64,000 bases of DNA from Streptococcus sp. NPS 308 (lineage in GTDB: Bacteria; Bacillota; Bacilli; Lactobacillales; Streptococcaceae): contig NZ_AP017652.1 in the NCBI RefSeq assembly GCF_002355895.1, positions 1,273,001-1,337,000 of the forward strand. Direction: 5' to 3'. Position numbers and translations under genes: made by a program. The notes below the pieces were generated by a model that was given only the letters and a program-made list of their open reading frames with translations, was not told where the DNA came from and ran no database searches. Positions 8,607 through 17,150 of the stretch are shown here, piece by piece. Position 1 is the first letter of the stretch; each line of letters opens with the position of its first letter.

Positions 8607-9986
8607 TTATTTTTCAGCTGTAAGTGCAGCCATTGTGATGTAGTTGTAAGGTTTGTTAAAGTGTGGCAAGAAGAATAGGTCTGTCAAAGCCAACTTGTCA
8701 ATTGTCACATGTTCTTGGATAGCAAGTGAGAACATATGAATTCCCATGCTGATAGCAGAATCACGTGATACCATTTGAGCACCAAGAATTTCGCGACTGT
8801 CTTTATCAAAGACAATCTTGATGGCAACTTCATGGTTGTCGTGCTTCATAAATTCTGGTTTTTGAAGATCGTTAAAGCCTGTTTCAGTTGCGTTGTAACC
8901 AGCAGCTTTAGCTTTTTCAAGAGTCAAACCAGTTGAAACCATGTGCAGACCGTAGATTGAGATACCGTTTGATCCTTGTACACCGATTCCTTCAAGTTCG
9001 TGTCCACAAGCGTTGTAAGCACCAACGATACCAGTACGAACAGCGTTTGAAGCAAGCGCGATGTAGCTAGTGTCTTTACGAGCGTTGTCATAAACAGTCG
9101 CACAGTCACCTACTGCATAAACACCTGGAATTGATGTTTCTTGTTTCTTGTCTACAAGGAAGGCACCGTTACGGAAGAGTTCAATCTTACCATCAGCAAG
9201 AGCTGTGTTTGGACGGAAACCAACTGCAAGAACAACCATATCCACATCAAATGTTTCTTTGTCTGTTACCAAGCGTTCAACTTTACCATCACCTTGGATA
9301 GCTTTTACTGTTTGACCAAGTGCCAAGCGGATGTTGTTGTCTTCCAAGTTCTTCGCCATCATTTGAGTGAAGTCTTTGTCGTAGTAGCCGTTCAAAACAG
9401 TGTCTACGATATCAACAAGAACAACTTCTTTTCCAAGACGTTCGAAAGCTTCAGCAAGTTCAACACCGATATAACCACCACCAACAACTGCGATGCGCTC
9501 AAGGTGTTTGCTCTTGTCAGCAAGTTTTTCGATAACTTCTTCTGCGTTTTGGTACAACTTAACAAATTGAACATTTTCAAGTGTTGCTTTGAATTCGCGG
9601 TTGCCCTTAACGATTTCAACACCTTCGATTGGAGGCAAGATTGGAGTTGAACCAGTCGCAAAGATCAATTTGTCATAAGACTCTTTATGTTCTTGACCTT
9701 CAACTTCTGCTGTCACAACTTTATTGTCATAGTCGATTGAAAGAACAGGTGAGTTCATGTAAACTTTTGCACCCTTAGCTTCCAATTTTTCTTTATCAGA
9801 GTAGAACAAGCCTTCAGCTCCGTCGATTTGTTCCCCGATCCAAAGCGCCATTCCACAACCAAGGAATGAAATATTTGAGTTTTGGTCAAATACAACGATT
9901 TCATTTTCATGTCCAAAATTGTCCAACATAGTATTGATACATGCTGTACCAGCGTGGTTAGCACCAACTACAACGATTTTACTCAT
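8607..9986 (-). CDS. nox: NADH oxidase, water-forming
   Basis: Four-electron FAD-dependent oxidase reducing O2 to water with NADH; regenerates NAD+ in aerobic streptococci. 459 residues. N-terminal FAD Rossmann fold, the single redox-active cysteine Cys44 (SFLGCGM) that cycles through sulfenic acid, NADH-binding [13 protein letters not shown], second FAD motif GVYAVGDCA, and the C-terminal dimer domain. Divergently transcribed from the apbE operon; its promoter carries a cre-like site over the -35 box. Strong codon bias (few rare codons) suggests high expression. Confidence 0.97.
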   Translation of the reverse strand: MSKIVVVGANHAGTACINTMLDNFGHENEIVVFDQNSNISFLGCGMALWIGEQIDGAEGLFYSDKEKLEAKGAKVYMNSPVLSIDYDNKVVTAEVEGQEHKESYDKLIFATGSTPILPPIEGVEIVKGNREFKATLENVQFVKLYQNAEEVIEKLADKSKHLERIAVVGGGYIGVELAEAFERLGKEVVLVDIVDTVLNGYYDKDFTQMMAKNLEDNNIRLALGQTVKAIQGDGKVERLVTDKETFDVDMVVLAVGFRPNTALADGKIELFRNGAFLVDKKQETSIPGVYAVGDCATVYDNARKDTSYIALASNAVRTGIVGAYNACGHELEGIGVQGSNGISIYGLHMVSTGLTLEKAKAAGYNATETGFNDLQKPEFMKHDNHEVAIKIVFDKDSREILGAQMVSRDSAISMGIHMFSLAIQEHVTIDKLALTDLFFLPHFNKPYNYITMAALTAEK

Positions 9987-10024
9987 AGAAAATTTCCTAC
10001 CTTTAATTTAAAATTTACCTTTCT

Positions 10025-10053
10025 AGTATAACATTTACTGTTAGCGTTTACAA
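10025..10053 (-). promoter_or_regulatory. nox promoter with overlapping cre-like site
   Basis: TTGTAA (10048-10053), 17-base spacer, extended -10 TGtTATACT (-10 hexamer 10025-10030). TGTTAGCGTTTACA at 10039-10052 matches the cre consensus TGWAANCGNTNWCA at 13 of 14 positions and covers the -35 region, so CcpA would be expected to act here. Confidence 0.75.
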
Positions 10054-10174
10054 GGTATTTGCTTAGAATTCTCTTATTTTAAGCAATTTTAAGTTTTATT
10101 ATATTATTTTTTTTGAGTTTCTATCTTTTTTTATATTTTTTGAGCATATTTCTTGACTTTTTGTTAAAATTTAT

Positions 10175-10203
10175 TTGTGAAAACGCTGACTTTATGTTAT
10201 GCT
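10175..10203 (+). promoter_or_regulatory. apbE operon promoter with overlapping cre-like site
   Basis: TTGTGA (10175-10180), 17-base spacer, extended -10 TGtTATGCT (hexamer 10198-10203). TGAAAACGCTGACT at 10178-10191 matches cre at 13 of 14 positions and overlaps the -35. The 307-base gap between nox and apbE holds these two divergent promoters, an AT-rich centre and a leader of about 85 bases before apbE. Confidence 0.75.
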
Positions 10204-10293
10204 AGAAACATGGAAATAAAATGTAAGGGGTTCAATTCTCGTAAATTTAACCTAGCTTGAATATTTCCTCTGAAGAAGAAAGGAGTTGGTAGC

Positions 10294-11208
10294 TTGCCTC
10301 TTCGTTCACGTTCTGAACGACTCATGGGAACAACTATCACGATTTCATTAGTAGATGAACAGGCAGATTGCCTGCTTCAAGGAGCCTTTGATTTACTCAG
10401 AGAGCTCGAGTACCGCTTCAACGCCAACAGTCAAGAATCCGAATTGATGGAGATCAATCACCAGGCTGGAATTGCTCCGGTCAAGGTCCATCCTGACTTA
10501 TTTGAACTGATTGCTCTTGGGTTAGAACATAGTCTAGCTCCATCTAGCCATCTCAATATCAGTATTGGTCCCTTGATTCAAACCTGGCGAATCGGTTTTT
10601 CAGATGCTCTACTCCCCGAGCTAAACGAAATCGAAGCTGTCTTGCCTCTAGTTGACCCGCATTTTATCAAGTTAGATCCAGCTAGCTCTACTGTATTTTT
10701 AGAGAAAAAGGGAATGAAACTTGATTTAGGTTGCTTAGCTAAAGGCTATAGTGCAGATAAGGTTGCTCAGTATTTAAAAGTACACGGAGTCACTTCTGCC
10801 TTGATCAATCTCGGAGGAAATATCCTCACCATCGGGAACAATCAAGCCAAAGAAGGGAAAGACTGGCAAATCGGTATTCAAGATCCACGAAATCCTCGTG
10901 GCAATCATCTCCTAACCATTCCTGTTTCTAACAAATCCGTCGTCACTTCTGGTATCTATGAACGCCACATGACAATAGACGGAGAAGACTATCACCATAT
11001 TTTTGATAGCGAGACAGGATTCCCTGTCGAAACAGAGCTCGCTAGCCTAACGATTATCTCAGATAAATCCGTCGATGGTGAGATTTGGACAACCCGCCTA
11101 TTCGGAGAACGTAGCGCTTCTATCCTCTGGCAAGTCGAAAGTTTAGATGGCATCGAAGCCATTCTCATCGACAAAGAGGGGAACCTTACATGTTCTTCAG
11201 GCCTTTAA
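10294..11208 (+). CDS. apbE: ApbE-family FAD:protein FMN transferase
   Basis: Transfers FMN from FAD to a Thr/Ser of target proteins (Mg-dependent). 304 residues. The conserved core LDLGCLAKGYSADKV, the LINLGGN segment, and the C-terminal SGIYERHMTIDG...HHIFDSETGFPV are present. TTG 10294 is chosen: AAAGGAG lies 8 bases upstream, while the first ATG (10324) would cut into the conserved RLMGTTITI start. There is no signal peptide or lipobox, so it should act in the cytosol, unlike most ApbE lipoproteins. It is followed within 33 bases by two FMN-reductase-family genes, the second of which carries matching target motifs. Confidence 0.92.
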   Translation: MPLRSRSERLMGTTITISLVDEQADCLLQGAFDLLRELEYRFNANSQESELMEINHQAGIAPVKVHPDLFELIALGLEHSLAPSSHLNISIGPLIQTWRIGFSDALLPELNEIEAVLPLVDPHFIKLDPASSTVFLEKKGMKLDLGCLAKGYSADKVAQYLKVHGVTSALINLGGNILTIGNNQAKEGKDWQIGIQDPRNPRGNHLLTIPVSNKSVVTSGIYERHMTIDGEDYHHIFDSETGFPVETELASLTIISDKSVDGEIWTTRLFGERSASILWQVESLDGIEAILIDKEGNLTCSSGL

Positions 11209-11241
11209 ATTTGTATTATGTAAAAAGAGAAAGGAAATCTC

Positions 11242-11847
11242 ATGCTAAAACTTATTGCCATTGTTGGAACGAACTCTAAACGTTCTACAAACCGCCAATT
11301 GCTCCAATACATGCAAAAACACTTCGCCGACAAGGCTGAGATTGAACTTGTTGAAATCAAGGATATCCCTGTTTTCAACAAACCAGCAGATAAACTTCTT
11401 CCTGCTGAAATTCTTGAAATTGCGGCTAAAATTGAAGCATCTGATGGTGTCATCATCGGTACCCCTGAGTACGACCACTCAATCCCTGCAGTTTTGATGA
11501 GCGCTCTTGCTTGGCTATCTTATGGTATCTACCCACTTTTGAACAAACCAATCATGATCACTGGTGCTTCTTACGGAACTCTTGGTTCATCTCGTGCTCA
11601 ATTGCAACTTCGTCAAATCTTGAACGCTCCTGAAATTAAGGCAAATGTTCTTCCAGATGAATTCTTGCTTTCTCACTCTCTTCAAGCATTTAACCCAAGT
11701 GGTGACTTGGTTGACCTTGATGTCATCAAGAAATTGGATGCCATCTTTGATGACTTCCGTATCTTTGTGAAGATTACTGAGAAATTGCGCAATGCGCAAG
11801 AATTGCTTCGCAAAGATGCAGAAGAATTTGACTGGGAAAATTTGTAA
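11242..11847 (+). CDS. NADPH-dependent FMN reductase-family flavoprotein
   Basis: 201 residues with a flavodoxin-like fold: phosphate-binding loop GTNSKRSTNRQ near residue 10 and the flavin-contact segment GTPEYDHSIPAVLMSAL. It closely resembles the first ~190 residues of the next gene (shared NKPvMI.GASY..l.tSRAQ..LRqIL.AP pattern), indicating tandem duplication. AAAGGA precedes ATG 11242. It lacks the PAS-like part and the flavinylation tail of its neighbour. Probably reduces flavin or a quinone/azo substrate with NAD(P)H; partner likely the neighbouring flavoprotein (inference). Confidence 0.88.
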   Translation: MLKLIAIVGTNSKRSTNRQLLQYMQKHFADKAEIELVEIKDIPVFNKPADKLLPAEILEIAAKIEASDGVIIGTPEYDHSIPAVLMSALAWLSYGIYPLLNKPIMITGASYGTLGSSRAQLQLRQILNAPEIKANVLPDEFLLSHSLQAFNPSGDLVDLDVIKKLDAIFDDFRIFVKITEKLRNAQELLRKDAEEFDWENL

Positions 11848-11864
11848 GATAGGAGACCGAAAGA

Positions 11865-13109
11865 ATGAAATTTGTTGGACTTGTTGGATCAAACTACGAT
11901 CAATCATATAACCGCAAACTCTTGGAATTTATTCGTCGTAATTTCAAATTCAAATTTGAATTAGAAGTTCTTGAAATCGACGAAGTTCCAATGTTTAACC
12001 AAGACGAAAAATGGGACGAAAGCTTCCAATTGCGTTTCTTGTATAACAAGATTACACGTGCTGATGGTGTCATAATTGCGACTCCTGAGCACAACCACAC
12101 TATCTCAGCTTCTCTCAAATCTGTACTTGAATGGCTTTCATACGAAGTTCATCCATTTGAAAACAAACCTGTTATGATTGTGGGAGCATCATACTACGAC
12201 CAAGGGACTTCACGTGCCCAAGTTCACCTTCGTAAGATTCTTGACGCTCCTGGTGTCAATGCCTACACACTTCCAGGTAATGAATTCCTTCTTGGTAAAG
12301 CCAAAGAAGCTTTTGATAACAATGGAAACATCACCAACGAAGGCACTGTTAAATTCCTTGAAACTTGCTTAGATAACTTTGTAAAATACGTAGGAGTCGT
12401 TTCGAAATTGAAAAAACCAAAACCAATCGAACCAGAAGACTTGGATTGTGGAAAACCAATTGCTACAACCATTACAGAAGTTGACCCTGATGATCCAGAA
12501 TGGGTAGAAAAAGTTGCAGCAATCACTGGGGCTGTTTCTGGTGATACCTATGTCAAATTGGACCACGGTATCCTGACAGTTAACCAAATCGATATGTTCT
12601 TGAAAGCTATGCCATTTGAATTGACATATGCTGATGATAACAACCAATTCCTCTACTACAACAACGCTCACCAAGATCCAGACACCATGTTTGCTAAACG
12701 TGTACCACCTCAATCAGGTAGCCGTATGTCAACTGTGCATGGTTCTCTTCCGCCAGCACGCATGAAAAATGTAGAGTGGGTTATCGGAACACTTCGCAAC
12801 GGAAACCAAGAATACGTCCGTACGATCGTTCCAGGTTCTCCTGCAGGTGTCATCAACACACACAACTACCAAGCAATGTACTATCCTGATGGATCATACG
12901 CTGGAATCAATGAAATCGTCTTTAACTTCCAACCATGGCTTGACTGGTACCTAAAAGAAACGGGTCAACGTTTGGTGGGTGGTAGCGGATCATTTGCTCC
13001 TGCAGCTGGAGGTCATGGAGACGCCGATGCTACTTCTGGCGCTTCTGATTCAGGTGATGCTGGAGGCCACGGTGGTGACGCAGACGCTACTTCTGGTGCA
13101 AGCAACTAA
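11865..13109 (+). CDS. FMN reductase/PAS-like fusion with two C-terminal flavinylation motifs
   Basis: 414 residues in three parts. Residues 1-185 are an FMN-reductase fold (GSNYDQSYNRK loop, ATPEHNHTISASL). Residues about 235-365 resemble the PAS_10/DUF438-associated domain (LTVNQIDMFLKAMPFELTYA, then VPPQSGSRMSTVHGSLP). Residues 372-414 are a Gly/Ala/Asp tail holding two copies of DATSGAS (388-394 and 407-413). This fits the ApbE target pattern Dxx(S/T)GA(T/S), with Ser394 and Ser413 as predicted FMN acceptors. apbE is two genes upstream in the same operon. Family assignment is firm; covalent flavinylation is an inference from motif plus context. Confidence 0.88.
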   Translation: MKFVGLVGSNYDQSYNRKLLEFIRRNFKFKFELEVLEIDEVPMFNQDEKWDESFQLRFLYNKITRADGVIIATPEHNHTISASLKSVLEWLSYEVHPFENKPVMIVGASYYDQGTSRAQVHLRKILDAPGVNAYTLPGNEFLLGKAKEAFDNNGNITNEGTVKFLETCLDNFVKYVGVVSKLKKPKPIEPEDLDCGKPIATTITEVDPDDPEWVEKVAAITGAVSGDTYVKLDHGILTVNQIDMFLKAMPFELTYADDNNQFLYYNNAHQDPDTMFAKRVPPQSGSRMSTVHGSLPPARMKNVEWVIGTLRNGNQEYVRTIVPGSPAGVINTHNYQAMYYPDGSYAGINEIVFNFQPWLDWYLKETGQRLVGGSGSFAPAAGGHGDADATSGASDSGDAGGHGGDADATSGASN

Positions 13110-13115
13110 GAAACC

Positions 13116-13142
13116 AAAAAGGAGCCAGGTGGCTCCTTTTTT
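13116..13142 (+). terminator. Terminator of the apbE operon
   Basis: AAAAAGGAGCC / GGCTCCTTTTT, loop AGGT, followed by T residues. Confidence 0.9.
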
Positions 13143-13153
13143 ATTACAACAGA

Positions 13154-13187
13154 AAAGGGGCTTGTAAATCATCTACAAACCCCTTTC
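13154..13187 (-). terminator. Terminator of the DUF896 gene
   Basis: On the minus strand AAAGGGGTTTGTA pairs with TACAAGCCCCTTT (one mismatch), then a short T-rich run. Convergent with the apbE operon terminator. Confidence 0.7.
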
Positions 13188-13190
13188 GTT

Positions 13191-13448
13191 TTATGAGTTA
13201 GGATCATCTAAACTACGGCCGTGTAAACCTTTTTCACGTTGTACTTGGCGTAGTTTTTCTGGTGTGACGTCATTTCCTTCTTCGTCGACAATTTTGATTC
13301 CTTCAATGTGGTGGCGAACAGAACGACGATAGCCTTCAATATACTCCTCACGAAGTTTAGCTTGTTCCACTTTTTCAGCAGAAGTTAAGCCTTCTGTTTT
13401 TTTCTTTTTAGCAAGCTCGTTAATACGATCAATTTTTTTAGGATCCAT
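13191..13448 (-). CDS. DUF896 (YnzC-like) protein
   Basis: 85 residues, the usual size for the DUF896 family of small helical-hairpin proteins. Typical opening [20 protein letters not shown], then [17 protein letters not shown] and the [12 protein letters not shown] tail. Function unknown; some relatives are stress-induced. It lies about 40 bases downstream of glyS on the same strand and may be read with it. Confidence 0.9.
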   Translation of the reverse strand: MDPKKIDRINELAKKKKTEGLTSAEKVEQAKLREEYIEGYRRSVRHHIEGIKIVDEEGNDVTPEKLRQVQREKGLHGRSLDDPNS

Positions 13449-13490
13449 GTTTCTCTCCTTTATGATAAGATTTAATCCGTTTACCAGATT

Positions 13491-15527
13491 TTATTTGGTA
13501 TTGATTTGGTTGAAACGTGCAAGTTTAGCTGCTTTCTTGGTTAATTGTGACAAGATTGCCAAACGATTTTGACGGATAGACTGATCTTCAGTCATTACCA
13601 TGGTATTCTCAAAGAAAGCATCAATAACTGGACTAAGCGCAAAGAGTTGTTCTAATTGCTGGCTTGCAGTTCCTGATAAAACTAATGATTCTACTGCCTC
13701 CGCCAAAGCTTTCTCTTCTTCATTCTCAAAGAGAGCAGGATCAACCGTGTCAGAACCTTCTGCCTTCTCAGCCAAGTTGAAGGCACGGGAGAGGGATTCA
13801 ACAGACGATTTGAAATCTTCTTTCTTGCTTGCTTCGACAAGAGCACTTGCTGCTTCTAGCATATCTGCCACAACAAAGTTCGAACTTGCAAGAACTGCTT
13901 CCTTGATATCTTTTGGAGTAGAACCCATCATCTTATCAACACGAGCCTTGATAAAGTCCATGACCTCTGCTTTATTTGCATAAGTCAAGCTGTCAAATTT
14001 CAAACTGTAAAGGCTATCAATCAGCTCATCCATAGCAATATGCCAACCAAAAGCATCCAAGATACGAACCACACCTTGCGTCGCACGACGAAGGGCATAA
14101 GGGTCGTTAGAGCCTGATGGAATCAAGCCTACTGAGAAGAAACTCAAAATCGTATCCAATTTGTCTGCAATGGCTAGAATGGCTCCGACCTTACTCTCTG
14201 GAAGTTCGCCTTCGGCAGCTGTCGGCATATAGTGTTCACGAATAGCAGCTGCAACTGCTGGAGTTTCTCCAGCAAGAAGAGCATATTTCTCACCCATAAT
14301 TCCTTGGAGTTCATCAAACTCACCAACCATACCCGTCAACAAGTCAAACTTGTAAATGGCTGCTGCACGCGCTAGGTCAACTGTTTCATCCACTGACAAA
14401 CCAGCTTTTTCTGCCAAGAGAATGGCAATCTGACCTGTACGAATCATGTGTTCACGAAGAGAACCAATCTTTTCGTGGAAGGTGACGTTGTTTAATTTTT
14501 CAACAAGGTCAGAAATAACCAATTTTTGGTCTTCACGCCAGAAGAATTCTCCGTCTTCCAAACGGGCTACCAAGACTTTTTCATTTCCTTTGATGACATT
14601 TTCCAAATGCTCTGCGTTTCCGTTACGAACTGAAATGAAGTTTGGTAAGAGTTTACCGTCTTGATTACGAACAACAAAGTAGCGTTGGTGTTCCTTCATC
14701 GAAGTCACCAAAACTTCTTCTGGAACTTCAAGGTATTTGGCATCAAAACTACCCATAAAGGCAGTTGGGTATTCAACCAAGTTCAAGACTTCGTTCAGCA
14801 AGTCCGTATCAATTTCGATACCTACACCATGTTTTGCCTCAATTTCCTTGATTTGGTCAACAATCATTTGCTGACGTTCACGTGGATCCGTGATTACAAA
14901 CTGTGCGCGAAGGTCTTCTTCGTAGCTCAAAGCTGACTGAATCTTAGTTTCTTGTCCCAAGAAACGATGGCCACGGCTTACACGACCGCCCTTGATATCA
15001 AGGAAATCCAAGTCAAACTCTTCTTCATCTAAAAGAACAGTTAAAGTGTGAACAGGACGGATGTATTCAAAGGTATTGTTAGCCCAGTGCATGCTGACAG
15101 GGAATGTCAGTGACTTCAAGACATCTACAACACCTGGAACAATTTTCTCAACTGGTTGACCCACTTCTTCCTTGGTAACATAGACATATTCTTCACCCTT
15201 GATTTCACGGAATTCGATGTCTTCAACTGTCAAGCCTTTTCCACGGACAAATCCTTGAGCTGCTTTGGTGAAGTTTCCATCACTATCCAAGGCAATTTTC
15301 TTTGCTGGACCCTTGAAATCTTCTGTCAAATCAGACTGTTTGTCTGCAAGACCAGTCACACGAACAGCCAAACGACGTGGCGTTGAGAAGGTTTGAATGT
15401 CTTCAAAGGACAGGCGGTTTTCCTTGAGGAAGGCTGCCATTTTTTCACCTAGTTGTTTTTCACTTGGAGTTACTACGTAGGCTGGTAACTCTTCAAGACC
15501 GAGTTCTACTAATAAGTTTTTTGTCAT
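13491..15527 (-). CDS. glyS: Glycyl-tRNA synthetase, beta subunit
   Basis: 678 residues. Beta chain of the heterotetrameric bacterial glycyl-tRNA synthetase; provides tRNA binding and the HD-like and anticodon-binding domains. Recognisable landmarks: [15 protein letters not shown] at the start, [21 protein letters not shown], and [26 protein letters not shown]. Lies downstream of glyQ with an unusual 259-base gap, so it probably depends on the glyQ T-box leader or on a local promoter. Confidence 0.97.
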   Translation of the reverse strand: MTKNLLVELGLEELPAYVVTPSEKQLGEKMAAFLKENRLSFEDIQTFSTPRRLAVRVTGLADKQSDLTEDFKGPAKKIALDSDGNFTKAAQGFVRGKGLTVEDIEFREIKGEEYVYVTKEEVGQPVEKIVPGVVDVLKSLTFPVSMHWANNTFEYIRPVHTLTVLLDEEEFDLDFLDIKGGRVSRGHRFLGQETKIQSALSYEEDLRAQFVITDPRERQQMIVDQIKEIEAKHGVGIEIDTDLLNEVLNLVEYPTAFMGSFDAKYLEVPEEVLVTSMKEHQRYFVVRNQDGKLLPNFISVRNGNAEHLENVIKGNEKVLVARLEDGEFFWREDQKLVISDLVEKLNNVTFHEKIGSLREHMIRTGQIAILLAEKAGLSVDETVDLARAAAIYKFDLLTGMVGEFDELQGIMGEKYALLAGETPAVAAAIREHYMPTAAEGELPESKVGAILAIADKLDTILSFFSVGLIPSGSNDPYALRRATQGVVRILDAFGWHIAMDELIDSLYSLKFDSLTYANKAEVMDFIKARVDKMMGSTPKDIKEAVLASSNFVVADMLEAASALVEASKKEDFKSSVESLSRAFNLAEKAEGSDTVDPALFENEEEKALAEAVESLVLSGTASQQLEQLFALSPVIDAFFENTMVMTEDQSIRQNRLAILSQLTKKAAKLARFNQINTK

Positions 15528-15786
15528 GTTTTTTCCTTTACATTTTCTTCAATCTTTTTTGATATGCACCTTAGGTACTGGGGACGCCGCTAACTAACTT
15601 TGTGAGTCTGTATGGAAATCTGATGCTAAATTGATTAAGATTTCCAACAGTCTCATCAAAGTGGATTTAGCTGACTGATTTTTGAACCTAAGGTTTCAAA
15701 AATCCCCACATAACAGTACAGCGGTGCATAACCCTCTAGCAAGTCTTCGACTTGCCTCTAACGATTTTAGAGCACAGTATTACTCA
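15528..15786 (-). other. glyQ-glyS spacer with three inverted repeats
   Basis: Non-coding stretch inside what is normally a tight operon. On the minus strand it contains GCAAGTC/GACTTGC (3-base loop), GATTTTTGAAACC/GGTTCAAAAATC (one bulge, 3-base loop), and TGGAAATCT/AGATTTCCA (about 16-base loop). No clear U-tract follows any of them, so they are not obvious terminators. No open frame is convincing. Confidence 0.5.
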
Positions 15787-16704
15787 CTATTCTGCGTCTT
15801 CTGCTAAGAGTTTAGCTCGTGTTACTTCATCTAAAAGTGGGTAGCCTAGGCGTTTGCGTTCTGCGACAAAGGTTTTGGCTACGACACGGGCCAAGTTACG
15901 GATACGAGCGATATAGCCCGCGCGCTCCGTTACAGATACGGCCCCACGCGCGTCCAGCAGGTTAAAGGTATGTGAACATTTGAGAACATAGTCATAGGCA
16001 GGGTGAACCAAGCCCTCTTCCAAGGCACGACCAGCTTCTTTTTCAAACTTATCAAAATTTTCTAGCAACATTTCTTGATCAGAAATTTCAAATGAATATT
16101 TTGAATGCTCATACTCAGGCTGGATGAAGATTTCTCCGTATTTAACACCATCAGCCCACTCGATATCATAAACAGAATCCACTTCTTGAATGTAAGAAGC
16201 CAAGCGTTCTAAACCATAGGTAACTTCCGCAGTCACAGGGCCAGTTGCCAATCCACCAACCTGTTGGAAATAAGTGAACTGCGTGATTTCCATACCATCA
16301 AGCCACACTTCCCATCCAAGACCAGCTGAACCAGTTGATGGATTTTCCCAGTTATCTTCAACGAAGCGAATATCATGTTCCAATGGATTGATACCCAATT
16401 TTTCCAAAGACTCAAGGTAAAGCTCTTGGATATTTGATGGAGAAGGTTTCATGACCACTTGGAATTGGTGATGTTGGTAAAGACGGTTAGGATTTTCCCC
16501 GTAACGACCGTCAGCGGGACGACGTGATGGCTCTACATAAGCCGCATTCCATGGCTCAGGTCCGATAGCACGAAGGAAGGTATAAGGACTCATTGTCCCC
16601 GCACCTTTTTCATTGTCATAAGCCTGCATAAGCATACAACCTTGGTCATTCCAAAATTGTTGCAAAGTCAAAATAATCTCTTGAAAGGTTAGTTTTTTGG
16701 ACAT
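15787..16704 (-). CDS. glyQ: Glycyl-tRNA synthetase, alpha subunit
   Basis: 305-residue catalytic subunit that activates glycine and charges tRNA-Gly with GlyS. Class II landmarks: [46 protein letters not shown], and the C-terminal [17 protein letters not shown]. Preceded by a GGAG at normal spacing, a second diverged copy of its own start region 173 bases upstream, and a T-box leader, so its transcription should respond to uncharged tRNA-Gly. Confidence 0.97.
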   Translation of the reverse strand: MSKKLTFQEIILTLQQFWNDQGCMLMQAYDNEKGAGTMSPYTFLRAIGPEPWNAAYVEPSRRPADGRYGENPNRLYQHHQFQVVMKPSPSNIQELYLESLEKLGINPLEHDIRFVEDNWENPSTGSAGLGWEVWLDGMEITQFTYFQQVGGLATGPVTAEVTYGLERLASYIQEVDSVYDIEWADGVKYGEIFIQPEYEHSKYSFEISDQEMLLENFDKFEKEAGRALEEGLVHPAYDYVLKCSHTFNLLDARGAVSVTERAGYIARIRNLARVVAKTFVAERKRLGYPLLDEVTRAKLLAEDAE

Positions 16705-16877
16705 GTTTTACTCCATTTTCTATAATTTCTTGCGACACGAGTCTGCCTTGTCAATTATACGAGGCAAGACGAGTTAGTACTGCGTCTAGCTCAGGCACTC
16801 TAGTGCTGAGCGTGGGGCAGTCCGACTGTAAGGAGGTCTCTGCCACTGACGCAGTGGAAAGTCAATTTTTTAGACAT
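16705..16877 (-). repeat. Diverged duplicate of the glyQ start plus hairpin-rich insert
   Basis: GGAGTAAAACATGTCCAAAAAA at the real glyQ start recurs 173 bases upstream as GGAGTAAACAATGTCTAAAA, encoding the same MSKKLTF. Between the copies lie short hairpins: CCACTG/CAGTGG, CAGTC/GACTG, CTCAG-CACT/AGTG-CCTGAG, and an imperfect pairing around CTCGTCTTGCC. The arrangement looks like an insertion or unequal exchange that copied the ribosome-binding site and first codons. Confidence 0.7.
16800..16877 (-). CDS. 25-residue upstream ORF, remnant of the glyQ start
   Basis: Starts with AAGGAG at good spacing and ATG at 16875-16877; the first seven residues equal GlyQ (MSKKLTF), then the frame runs into unrelated sequence and stops at TAG 16800-16802. 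It lies in the glyQ mRNA after the T-box terminator, so it would be translated before glyQ. Probably a relic rather than a functional peptide; it could still affect glyQ expression. Confidence 0.4.
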   Translation of the reverse strand: MSKKLTFHCVSGRDLLTVGLPHAQH

Positions 16878-16912
16878 TGTTTACTCCTTGTTATTAATTC
16901 TTGAGACTTTGG

Positions 16913-17099
16913 ATACAAAAAGAACCGTGTCTTTACTCCTAAGTCTGTGACCTAGGGGCGTCAGAAACGCGGTTCCACCCTAATTTATTACTTCATTGTT
17001 TTTAAAAATACGACAGAAAGCGCCAGTTTCTTAGTTTGTTCTACTTGGCTCCCACTGTCCCAAGCTCGCTTGAAGAACGCCATAAGACTTTCTTTCCTG
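16913..17099 (-). promoter_or_regulatory. T-box leader of glyQ
   Basis: The conserved T-box AGGGTGGAACCGCG is on the minus strand at 16968-16981, followed by GAACCGcGT...ACaCGGTTC and TTTTT, the terminator (ending near 16916) that competes with the antiterminator. The region upstream to 17099 is the expected length for Stem I and the specifier loop. Uncharged tRNA-Gly should allow read-through. Confidence 0.9.
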
Positions 17100-17105
17100 T
17101 TGAAT

Positions 17106-17134
17106 ATTATATCAGAAAGGCAAGAAATTTACAA
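17106..17134 (-). promoter_or_regulatory. Promoter of glyQ T-box transcript
   Basis: TTGTAA (17129-17134), 17-base spacer, TATAAT (17106-17111) preceded by TGA (extended -10). It lies in the short gap between the aldo/keto reductase stop and the leader. Confidence 0.75.
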
Positions 17135-17150
17135 TTCTTTTTCTTACTTT

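Noticed and set aside
9141..9650. 169-codon plus-strand frame inside nox
   Set aside because: Antisense to the conserved NADH oxidase, Phe/Cys/Asn-rich, no ribosome-binding site.
10324..10326. ATG as the apbE start
   Set aside because: No ribosome-binding site and it would remove conserved residues; TTG 10294 has AAAGGAG at 8 bases.
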